Source: Pomacea canaliculata (lineage: Eukaryota; Mollusca; Gastropoda; Architaenioglossa; Ampullariidae). Taken from it: 64,000 nt of DNA. Location: contig NC_037596.1 of the NCBI RefSeq assembly GCF_003073045.1, positions 11,529,950 to 11,593,949 of the forward strand, given 5' to 3'. Positions 46,301 through 56,599 of this stretch are shown piece after piece (the first letter of the stretch is position 1; the number at the start of each line of letters is the position of its first letter). Position numbers and translations under genes: made by a program. The notes beneath the pieces were generated by a model. It ran no database searches. It saw nothing but the letters and a program-made list of their open reading frames with translations, and had not been told where the DNA came from.

Positions 46301-49300
46301 ATTCTTGCAGTGCTCGCTAGGCAAGCAAACCCCGGGGTCACACAGGGGAAGGCCTTCACACATGACATAAAATGACGTAAAATATTGTGACGTCAGAACA
46401 AAATGACGGTACTCCAAGCCAAAGGTCAGCGTCTACACGCAATACGAGCACAATCCGTAGGCCAAATAATCAAACATGTCATAAAAGCTGGAATGCATTT
46501 CATACGAAATGTAGCTGCACATAGCACATCCAACAGACGACACCAGTCCTACTGAACGACGAATGACCCTAGCACACACAAAAGTTCACCGATCCAACGG
46601 ACATGAAGCTCACTGAACTGTGCCGCCGATCGCCAAGTCAGAAGGTTGACAAAGAATTGCAAAGAATTGCAGTCACCAAAGCGAAGAGGCACTACACTCC
46701 ACACACACGATGGCAGGCCCATCAAAAATTATACACAAGCACAAGTCCAACACCAGGAGGATGTCAGAGAAAACACAAAAGACAACATAGCTCTTCCCCC
46801 TCCAGCCAGTTGGGCCAGGGGACATCACTCTCATATATCTCTTATGTAAACTATATTTGTAAAAAAAACAGACAGTAAAATGCTTTTTATAAAGAAAAGT
46901 TCTTTTTTAGTGATATTACATTCTAAAAGCATCTGACCTAGTAGAAGTATTGAACAAAAAACTTAAATAAAATTTTATTATTTTTGTAACTAATTAGAAG
47001 CATTGCTAATAGAAACTAATAATCCAAATGCTCGAAGTCCAAGAGAAAAGAAAGAAAAAGAAAGAGAGATAAGCTTAGTTGATAAGACATTTATGTCATA
47101 TAATGTTACCGAAGAACACTTGCATGTTTTCTGATTATTTTTTCCTGCTACATTTTCATCGAGTACAAGTGTTTGGTTATAAATCATTTTTAAAACAAGA
47201 TTTCTTTATTACATCTACAGTAGTATTGAAATGAGCTGCTTAACTTATCGTTACATCTTGCTCCACCTAATATCGAAAAAACACATACTCGTTTAATCAA
47301 ATTTAGTACCTTCTTATATTTGTGTGCATGTACAACAACTCACTATTATTGATGTCTTTAACTTGAAATTTAGAAATATGAAAACAATCTTATTCAAGTG
47401 TAAAGTATTTTCGAGATAAATATAAAGTACATAATGATCAGACATGCTAACAACTTAGATTGCAACTTATGTAAATCTTTGTTGAAAAGACAAAAGAACA
47501 GAAACATGAAATGACACAACTGTAACGACAAAGTTTTCTACTAGTAGAGAACAAAGAATTATTCCTATTTAAAACATCTTCTTAGGCTGACTTATATATA
47601 CAGCATGTGTAGTAAGTTTTTAAAGGAGAAGATAAAAAATTACATTCAAGGTGTGCGTGCGCGACCGTGCACGTGTGTGTCTGTGTGCAATCAGATCCAC
47701 CCAGAGTCGAAAGCCTGACTGTAAATGGACATGAGGCAAATGGTACTTACCTGTTGAATGATGGACAAAAGGTCAACGTTTTCTGCTCGTTTGAGAAAGG
47801 GAACCCAGCATCACGTTTTCACTTGCTGAATAAAAGTGGAGCTGAAATGGCCACTCCTTCTACAGACAAATACATCAACCAGTCACTTACAGTACATTGT
47901 GAGGATGACTGGCCAAGAATCAGTTGTGAAGGGGAGAGGTCAAAACAAAATCGGTCTGTGTCTTTTCTTGTCAAGTGTGAGTATTCCTAATTTTGCTGTT
48001 AGTTATGTATGTGTTTTTAATCGTGTGTAACTTAAGATACGTTCTAATGTTTGTACTTTCTCTATTTAGACAATCATGTGCATTTTCTAATGCGACAACA
48101 TTAAAAGTATCTAATAATCGACGAGTTCATCATCCACGCTTTTCATTTCCTCCTAGAGACACTTCGATACAAATATAATAATATTTAATCTAGAGGGTCG
48201 TCTAGAAATCATGTTAAATTATTTCACAACATTCCTGTAAAATTCGCACACACACAGATATACAATCAGGTAGTTGTTGATTTATTAGTCAGCACGTGCT
48301 GCTGGTGATTGATTAGTTTTAATATTTTCATTCGAAGAAAGATAAGTTTGAAGTATAGACTTAAAAAGTAAAGTGAACAATTTACATCAACAGGTTATTT
48401 TTGTACTTTTTTAATTGTCACAGGTCCTCCTCAGTTTGTTAACAGCACTGTGAAAATTGACAATTCTTCGTATGAGCAAACTATAACACTACACGTAAAG
48501 TCTTACTCTTCAGCCACAGGTAAATGTGTCTTGACATCATTGTCTTCACTCAAGAACACTGAAAGACAGGTGAGCTGTGACATAAGAGGTGAGCCGCCTG
48601 ATCTTGTCTTAAGCTTTTACCTTGGCAACGAGAACAGCAGCATCAAAGAGTGGATACTAACCTATCAAAATGAAGTGGGTTCTGCCAACATAACAATAAT
48701 CCTTAATAAATACTTAGGTGAGTATACTAAACAACTGTTATTTATTTACAAATGTGAATGTAAACAAGAGACAGACTCTGTGGCCGATGAATAGAAACAA
48801 AAACTCGAGCATGGAAACCTGAAATATATTCTTACTTAGTTTACAGCATGCTATATTGCTATATATATATATGTGTGTGTAAGGAGTCAGTTCAAATACA
48901 GTAAAAATAATCATTATCCCTAGAGATATTTACCTACTACGATTGAAGTAGAGACTATAGCAAGTATAGAAAGCATACAGAACAGAATATAAAAAATGGC
49001 GTACTGCGTTTTTTGTAGCTTTTACATATAATTAACTGTCCTAAAAGGTTGGACATTTGCATTAGCTCTGCTACGCTCCAATGAAAGACTTACAACAGAA
49101 TGTAGTATTTTCCTTTAACAAGGGATCTTTATTACTTGAAATTATTTTCCTCGAAAAGATCTTTATCTGTTTACAGAAGATGGCACAGAAAAAGACCCGT
49201 TGTTTACAGACAAGAATGGCAAGATGGGTCCATTAATTTTTACCTTCTCCGTTTTGCTGATTGTTATTATCATCGCTTTAGTCATTGTTGCTGCTCTTGT

Positions 49301-52300
49301 GGTAAGGAAAAAGAGAAAGGAAAATCAGGGTAAGATCTTAAAATTAAATTATAAACATTTTAATAAATTTGATTTTGTATGTACCTGCTTTGTGCTATGT
49401 GAAAGGCTAAATAAACTCTTGCAAACTTGATTTTCTCTGGTTCTACAGGCCTTAGTGGCATTGTAAAAGGTACATGTTTACTATTAAAAGTACTAAATGG
49501 ATTATACATTATATAGATTTCTATCTATGAAGTAATACATGTATGAAGAAGAATAGAAACTTTTAAAAATAAGAAACATTTTCACTTTTTACATTTATAT
49601 ATTTGTGTAAAGTAAGTTTTTAAAGTAAATGTTGTCATTTCTATCTTTTGTCAGGCAATTCAGCAAGGTATGTGTAGTCTTATGTGACATTAGTTCTTTC
49701 AGTTCTTTGATTTCTTGTGTAGTTTTGTCTATAAAATCAAATCAACATTTTATAAACTCTTTCTCTCCTATCTTCACATAATAATATTGTAAATGTTTTT
49801 CAAGCAGATAATGATTCTAACAGTTTTATATTTAATGTTGATCCATTTAGATAAAGTTGATAAGAGTTTGATGTATCACCAAGTAAAGGACATAAACATA
49901 AGTAATTTAGTTAAAATGAAATACACTCGTCAACTTTAAGGATATTACATTCAATTGAATTTGTGGTGTGCTCCTTAATAAATGACATTGAGTTTTAGGA
50001 TTTTAACTTTCTAACAACGTAAATTTAATTTTTGTATTTTAATGTGAAAAGAAAGAAGCTTCTTAACAAAAATAAAATTGTTTCGTGTCAAAAGCTGATT
50101 GAAAAAACCGACAGAGTATTCTACTTATTTCGTTACGAGAAAATAATGTTTTATTTTGTGCGAAATTCTAGCCTTGAAGAAAGAAGTGCTGATTTAAGAG
50201 GCAGCTTTACAGAAGACATTTCAAGTAAGTGATTTCAAATTCAAGAACGTGTTTGGTCTCTTTGTTAAGTTTTGTTCGTTTGTTTGATATTTATTGTATT
50301 TTTTGCATCGATTTCTTTGGGTTTTTTAAAAATTGCTGTAGCAGGAAATTAGTTTAAAAATCCATTTTAACCAAGTTCTGAAAACCGTCAGTATTCTTTG
50401 GACGTTGAAGACTCGTGAGCTCGAGCCCCTGCTTAAGATTTTGCATCATGATATAACATGATCGCCGGTATTACTACCAATACTAGCTAATACTTGCTTC
50501 TTTTTAGTGAACTTTAGTAGTGCTGTAATATCTGAACAAGGTGTCAGTACAAACCATGTGACCGATTTCCTGCGTCAGATCTTACTCGCATTTCTAGCAC
50601 GTAAATTGACGGAATAAAATTCTTGTTAAAATTGTGTCCTGCCGTGGTTATTACTTTTTTAAATAGCTGACAGTCATCTACATAATCACACCTACGTGTC
50701 AGCCTCAGCTGTTCGTAACCAAAAGAAAGGGCGAAGTAAAGGTAAGTTGTCGTTAAATAGTTTCATATAATAAATAGTGGTTGGAGAATATAAATACCAT
50801 GATCAAGGAAAAAAAAAATAATAAAAAAATAAAAATAATGACAATGCTAACTCTACTAGTTATTAAGTCAACAAATCTAGCAATTAAGCAGTATAAAAAT
50901 CCATTTATTTGTTCTTTAGATATTACACATCAGATCACATTCCCTTTAACAACAGCGAACTAAGAAAAGGAATCATAAAAAATAAAGAGAAAATCAGTCT
51001 AAAAAAATCGAAACAAAAGATAAACAGGAGAACGAAATTACACACCAACAAACACTAACGAGTTTTATCAATTTCTTTTACACGTGACAAATAAGACCAG
51101 TAAAAGATTTTGTGCTCCAGGTGAATCTTCTTCAGGACCAGTTGAAGAAACTTATACTTCTGCGACCGAAGTTCGAGCGAAAAAACGTCTAGAAAAGCTT
51201 GGTAAAAAAAAACCTTTGATAAAGTTATCATCTAGAATAATTTTACATTCTATTTTCAGTTATGATTATTTCTGTCCAATTTTTATCAGAGCATATTTAA
51301 TTATTTTAGTTATCTATTTATTCGTTGTATTTTCCCCACATTTTATGGTGTTGTTCCCTGTGAGCTAGTTTACAATATGTTTGAAATCACCACCCTTTTC
51401 TTCTTTTGCTAATATACATTCTTTCTTTCTCCATCTCCCACTGTCACACAGTCTCTCTTTCTCTCTTGAATTGGACACAAATTCACGTGGATTTAAAGAA
51501 ATAACTACATGGCTTGATACAGTCATCAAAGTGTGTGATTCATTTGACCATAAAAGTTGCAATAGTCACACCACTGCTTATTGCTAATTACATAAACAAA
51601 AATATTAAATTTTTATTTCCGTCTTATTCATTTTTATTCAATAGTATATTTGAAATAAACAGGAAATATGTATAGAGGACAAAATTTACATAAAGATGAC
51701 TTAAAATCGCAGTAATAACCCCATTTCTGACTGAACAAGCTTTTACATGTTAAACCAAATTTGTATTTTTGCATTCGGTTATGAGGGGGGAGGTGTGCTC
51801 TTAAAGCTGATTTGGACTCTTTCGTAGATGATGTCGATTGCGATGCTGACGATGCTGACGATGGTGATGTCTCCGCCTCAGCAGAAATAATGGTAATCCT
51901 TGCGCCTCATTCACGTCCAATGAACTAGAGAGGTCCTTGGCAAAACTTAGTTCATCCCAGCTTGAATTTCTGCAAAGACATAGTTTTAATCACTTGTGGT
52001 ACACATAAAACGTGTGATACATAGATATCAAACTATACAGTAAATAAATTGAGTTACATCTTAGATATGTTTATTATCTTTTTCAACTTTAAAGAGACTC
52101 ATCTTTGATATAATAAAAAAATTATCCCTTCTATATTTCAGGCGTTAGTGTCACGACCCTTTTGAGATCTGAAAAATCCACATGAAATATTTTGGCCTAC
52201 CCTAAGAGAAAAACACACTTTTCTTTTATCAATTGTTTGTGCTATATTATTGCAAAATTGTAAAATAAATAAAGATAAATTGCTGATGCGTTTCTAGATT

Positions 52301-52781
52301 TATACGCTTTTCTGTATCATTTACTGGCTTTCTAATGTCGTCTGCGTCTAAGGCAAAACTCCTCAAGAAATTGCCATTAGTATCTTATTCCGCCTTAATA
52401 ACGACGGATTATATATATGTAACAGATAATTATCTATTTTTTTGTGTCGTAAATGCTTCACTTTAATTCGTCACCTTCTTCACCTTTCTTTCTTTCAGCC
52501 TGGTTCTATAGTCATGTTCTGCCAAACAGCAAACTAAGCAAATACAAAGTTGATTTATTTTATTGTTACAGGTGGCAGCGCCCACTTCTGGGGTGAAGAA
52601 TTCAGATGGATTAGTATATGGAGACCTAGACTTCTCGAACAAAACAACGTTTAATAACGTCGCTAATGAGTCTGTGTCAGAAACAGAGTACGCCGCCATC
52701 AACTTCACCGCCATGGTCCCCCCACCACGTAATTACAGACAGAAGATAGATAAAAAGGACAAAAGAGATTATCGAAACTGA
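43308..52781 (+). CDS. Gene F: ITIM/ITSM-bearing Ig-like transmembrane receptor (complete)
   Basis: Twelve exons: 43,308-43,374 (signal peptide MQKALQLFYLLLLSPKIH), 43,707-44,063 (N), 47,695-47,976 (Ig2), 48,424-48,717 (Ig3), 49,177-49,329 (membrane), 49,449-49,469, 49,655-49,667, 50,172-50,224, 50,667-50,741, 51,121-51,201, 51,828-51,892 and 52,572-52,781. The lengths sum to 1,671 nt: 556 codons plus stop, with all phases matching. Ectodomain: N with VNLTFWLNDSGC, EYDGR and WTWTWKD; Ig2 with VNVFCSF and CEDDWPRISC; Ig3 with GEPPDLVLSF and NEVGSA. Membrane helix LIVIIIALVIVAALVV is followed by RKKRK. Tail motifs in order: HTYVSASAV, ETYTSATEV, an acidic run DDVDCDADDADDGD, the ITIM LVYGDL and the ITSM-type TEYAAI, then PPPRNY. 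These would recruit SH2-domain phosphatases or adaptors when phosphorylated (family knowledge). An inhibitory or switch immune receptor is inferred; the ligand is unknown. Confidence 0.85.
44402..44624. mobile_element. hAT-like MITE in intron 2 of F
   Basis: Ends are CCGCAGTTCTCAAA and, on the other strand, CAGCGGTTCTCAACC. It is flanked by a perfect 8-bp duplication GGTTAAAT (44,394-44,401 and 44,625-44,632). Internal G-runs, no transposase. The same insertion is at 57,687-57,896 in the duplicate, so it predates the duplication. Confidence 0.85.
44575..44595 (+). repeat. Poly-G run of 21
   Basis: An uninterrupted G-run inside the MITE; the duplicate copy at about 57,861 has only six. It is either unstable DNA or an assembly uncertainty, and other G-runs lie at about 44,437 and 44,539. 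Confidence 0.9.
45440..46420 (-). mobile_element. Non-LTR retrotransposon relic with fused endonuclease start and RT, in intron 2 of F
   Basis: The minus strand first shows a leader and the start of an AP-endonuclease domain (KAKTRIGTWNI near 46,040), then directly the reverse-transcriptase core: FEKAFDSVDRE, GVQQGCLLSP, the catalytic LDFADDISLLSH (about 45,675-45,710), GLTINIKKTEV and TYLGSIVSSKDGG. The endonuclease body and the N-terminal RT part are missing and the frame changes at the join, so the element was internally deleted before the duplication. The RT resembles LINE families common in mollusc and flatworm genomes; clade not assigned. Confidence 0.75.
46430..46880. other. Unassigned repeat-like segment in intron 2 of F
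   Basis: GC-richer than its surroundings and ending in A-rich DNA. A plus-strand frame at 46,603-46,878 has no recognised domain. It could be part of the neighbouring LINE or another element. Present also at about 59,715-60,170. Confidence 0.35.
50508..50617 (+). CDS. Alternative terminal exon of F (short, tyrosine-free tail)
   Basis: Follows an acceptor 'ctttttag' and joins the exon ending at 50,224 in frame (TCA A|TG), adding MNFSSAVISEQGVSTNHV and FLRQILLAFLARKLTE before TAA. The stop overlaps an AATAAA poly-A signal at 50,613-50,618. It would replace all downstream exons and so remove every tail tyrosine. The same exon, with the same stop and signal, is in G at 63,783-63,892. Use of this exon is inferred; the duplicates are too young for its conservation alone to prove function. 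Confidence 0.5.
50613..50618 (+). promoter_or_regulatory. AATAAA poly-A signal of the alternative exon
   Basis: The hexamer overlaps the TAA stop of the short-tail exon; it is kept in G at 63,888-63,893. Confidence 0.45.
52572..52781 (+). CDS. Last coding exon of F with ITIM and ITSM-type motifs
   Basis: Begins in phase 0 behind 'attgttacag', joined from the acidic exon 51,828-51,892 that ends ATA ATG. It codes VAAPTSGVKNSDG, LVYGDL (fits S/I/V/L-x-Y-x-x-L), TEYAAI (fits T-x-Y-x-x-V/I), the proline run VPPPRNY and a basic end KKDKRDYRN. A decayed relative is at 27,688-27,885. Confidence 0.8.
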   Translation: MAAPTSGVKNSDGLVYGDLDFSNKTTFNNVANESVSETEYAAINFTAMVPPPRNYRQKIDKKDKRDYRN

Positions 52782-52789
52782 AATTGGAA

Positions 52790-55700
52790 ATCAGTAAGTT
52801 AACTACATTGATCCTACAGGTTTAGAAAATGTTGTTAAAGCTTCTATAAGGCAGTGTTAAGAAAGAGTAATGCAAACTTGAAAAGGGATTTAATTAACAA
52901 AAAAGTACTTTCACTGTGCTTAAAAAGTTTAAGTATTTATGTAGAAAAATATACCATCCCTTGTTAACCAAATTATTTGTCTTTAACTTATAAACAACTC
53001 TCTTTAACAGATCCTTCTCGTTTAGTCTCTGTCACATAAAATTGTCTTTCCTTTTAGGACTAGATGGCCCTAGGTATGGAGCTTGTCTATTTGTGGGTTG
53101 AAGTATCCGTGTGCCTTTGTTCAGAAGTTCTCAGATGTGTGCGCCATGAATTCTTGTAGCATATTGTGAAATGTATGTTTTTTTATACATATGTGTACAT
53201 TTATTCTTATGATTATGAAGAAAATTGTTTAATTTTAGCTTCTTTATAAGCAGATTAATTTCTGGCTTTTTTTCGTGAATTTTCTCTCAGAAAACATTCT
53301 ACTGCCTCTATGGTTATACTTAGATCACTTGTGATTCACAAGGGAAGCTAGCTGTATAAAATCAGTCTTCATATTAAAGAGATTGTATAATATTGTAAAT
53401 ATTAGTGACTACTGAGTAAACCTCAAACTACACAAACAATTCTTAAAGACCTATTTGGCGTTAGGGAATAAAATGTTACTCTTTTAGATTAGTTAATTAT
53501 GCATCGATTGCAATATACAAATAGTGTTAAATAAGATAATTGAAGGGATTCCAAGGAAAAATAATCGCGATTTCTTAGAAAGTTGGCGTAATGTTTAACA
53601 GCAGACATTATTGAAAAGAAAGGGAACGGTATTGACTCATCTCTAACCTCTCCCCACAAGGATGAATTAGAAAATTTGGTTTTTCCCTTCCCTGCTGCTA
53701 AATAAAGAAACATTCCAAACTGCTTGTCCATAGAACGGTTCAGTGAAGTAAACTTCGTTATCTTAATTAATTCTTCAGCTTGTTGGGCTTAAAGGAAGGA
53801 TCGGAGATAGGACTAGAGGATATCAATAAGACCAGTATTACCACTGCTGTCTTTGTACATACTGTACTATCAAACTGTTAGTAATCGTCTGCGGCTTATC
53901 TTTACTTATGTAAATTATTGCTATCCCTGATTTTATGGTGGATTAATTGTATATGCCTGATCACTGTTGAAATTACTGTAACTATGTTAACTTTGCTTGT
54001 GTTTAAGATGGGGAAAGAGCAGAATTTCAGACGAAACTCTTAAATGTACATAACAGAAAGTTAATAGAACTTTATATAAATGTCAAGATCTTAGCCGCTT
54101 TTGTTAGCTCCACACATCCACACTTTAACTTCATCCTGGCTTATAGGTTTACGCCCTTTACTTACTGTGATATGAAAGTAAAGGAGGAAGGACAACATTA
54201 CTCACGTAGGTTCATAATTCTGTGAAGCACTTTATATCGAGGACAGTCGTACCAAAGGAAATAAGATGCTCATTTAATTTGTACAAGGCATGTTATTTCT
54301 ACTTTTGCGTGAAACCTGTTGCAATTTCTGTAAAATGGGTTTAAAGAGTGTTGGGTCTGAATAAAGCAATGTTTGTTACAAAATGGAGTTTTAAAGTTAC
54401 TTGTAAGTGGTGTGGACTTTGCCAGACACTAATGAGTCTGTCTGCTCATTCATTTCTAAATTTTCCTTAACAAAATCATAAACAAACATGGTTCTGTTGT
54501 TAATACAAAGTAATGTTGTACTACGTATTCAATAAAGTCTTTTTCCGGCGTTCTTAAGTTCTTATGTATCCGTTTACACTTCAGTTTGCAGAAGTTCACA
54601 GATCAACGGTCAAAGTTAAACACTTATGTCACGCATTAGGGAAACATGTAGACATTTTGATATTAATAACATATTGCGAGGGCCGTACAAAATTATCAAA
54701 CTAAAACTGAGCCTGCTCTAATTGGTCAAGCTGTAATTTTCCACACCGTGGTAACACTTTTGAAAGGGTACAATCCCAGCCTACCCTGACACCGATACCA
54801 CAATCTGCCTTCTTGTAATCAGGCGCGCAAAAACTATAATCTTCTACTATAAAACAATTTTTTGGAGTCTGTAAAACTATGCTCATAACTAGAAAGTTAC
54901 TGAGGAGTATATTTTAACTTTTTTTTCCAAATGCACAGCGTTTTGTTTGCGCTTGTGCAGTAAAAAAAAATATACATTAATAATGATAATAAGAGGCGGT
55001 CCAGCCTAGCTTGGGGTGAGGGTCAAATGCGTGCAGAAATCTCCAGAATATTTTAACTTAGGCCGACGAGCAACATACTTATCTGTTCCGTCATGCACTC
55101 GTATGTGTTCAGTATCACTGGCCGGTCGTTTCCCACCCCTGTCCTAACATATGAGATATCCTTGTTTAAGCCACTGATCCCCTTAACCTAAATGCTCCTT
55201 TTTGCGGAAAAGATTCACCTCTGCTCATCAACCTCTAAAATTCATAAGCTTGCTGAGTGAAATCGCATACGAAAAAAATTCAGTTTACTTTCTTATCACA
55301 GCGTTCTTTACCCTCGTACCCGCCTTTACATTTTATTATTTATGACAATAAACGTGGAATTGCAAAAACTTCTATTGCTTAATGAAAATCTCAGTGTCAC
55401 ACACGGATTCATGGTTAAACAAGATTGTGAAAGGTGAGGTACCTTTGGAGAGTACATGATGAAAATAGAGGAACTGATGTTGTGCGGTGGGAAGGGTGAC
55501 CAAAATATAAAAAAATTATAAACTAAAAGGGGTGTGTGTTTATATTCGAATTACTTCTGTTCACATTGACATTTTGAAGTATTAATGTCCTGCACTATTT
55601 TAATAAATCCTTCTTGTAACTAAATCAAGATTTGTAAAATTAAAGCCACATTTGTATGACAGTAAGGTATTAGTGAGCATACATGAATTAGCCCTGATGA

Positions 55701-55930
55701 GAACGATTTACAATCCTTATGCTCTCTGTAGATAAATCGAAAGCTCTCCTTCCTCTTCTTCCATCGTATCTGGCGGCTGCAACACTGAGATAGCGTACTT
55801 CCCTAACCCGAAGCACAAAATCCCATCTCTACTTCCCCCTCTTCACTTATCACGTGCTTGGTGTCTGATAGTTGAAAGTTGCAAGAAATCCTGAAATCGC
55901 GCGCAAAGTATGACTGCTAATGTGTATATT
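52790..55930. other. 3' UTR and flank of F
   Basis: No other gene is seen. Candidate poly-A signals AATAAA are at about 53,467, 54,360 and 54,531. Positions 55,570-55,925 match 31,470-31,815 behind the E tail relic. Confidence 0.5.
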
Positions 55931-56599
55931 AAGTGACAACCGCTTAGTTTTTCAGAGAAAGAAAAGTACTTTAAAAAATGCTTTAACAAAATAATCTCCC
56001 TACATTTACTTATTAATGGGACACAACTGCGTCACTAATATTTTTAGAAAGAAAACATTATCATGGAGGAGTGCAGGTTCTTAAAAGTCATACCTCCAAA
56101 ATTGTAGATATGCAGCTGCTGACTACCATTGCATACATAGATACATCTTAGTGCAAGCTACCGTTTATCGTGTTATTAGGCATTCTCTTTCCCTCCCCCA
56201 CCTCTCACTCTAACTCACACAGTGTTCATGAAGCTATTTAGTTTCAACTGTTCGCCTCTGCACGGCATTCACTTCATGAAAAATGTTTTATACGGACTTT
56301 GCTTTGCTTACCTCACGTAAGTAATCTGCAACGCGCTATGCCTTTATTTGTCCCTTTGATTTCTATGCCTCTCTCTCTCCTCGATCTGTTCTATCTTCTT
56401 CACTTATACACAATCTAGTTTCTTGCACATCACAACAGATTAATTTGTTTACTTACATCCTATGTTTGACTCACAATTATCGTACACATAGAGCTTGCCA
56501 ACAAGGAAGAAGATAGCCGCCTGCGTCTCCTGGTTACTCCGCATCACAGTCCTCTCATTCATGTCTGTCAACGTTCAACATAGTCTATCTACTTTCATC

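Larger units (their letters stand above)
42616..55932 (+). repeat. Segmental duplication, unit 1 (gene F)
   Basis: Starts 'gtgacaaccacttagttttt' at 42,616 and recurs as 'gtgacaaccgcttagttttt' at 55,933. Direct tandem with a period of about 13.3 kb. Exons, introns, the hAT-like MITE and the LINE relic are all shared. Confidence 0.85.
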
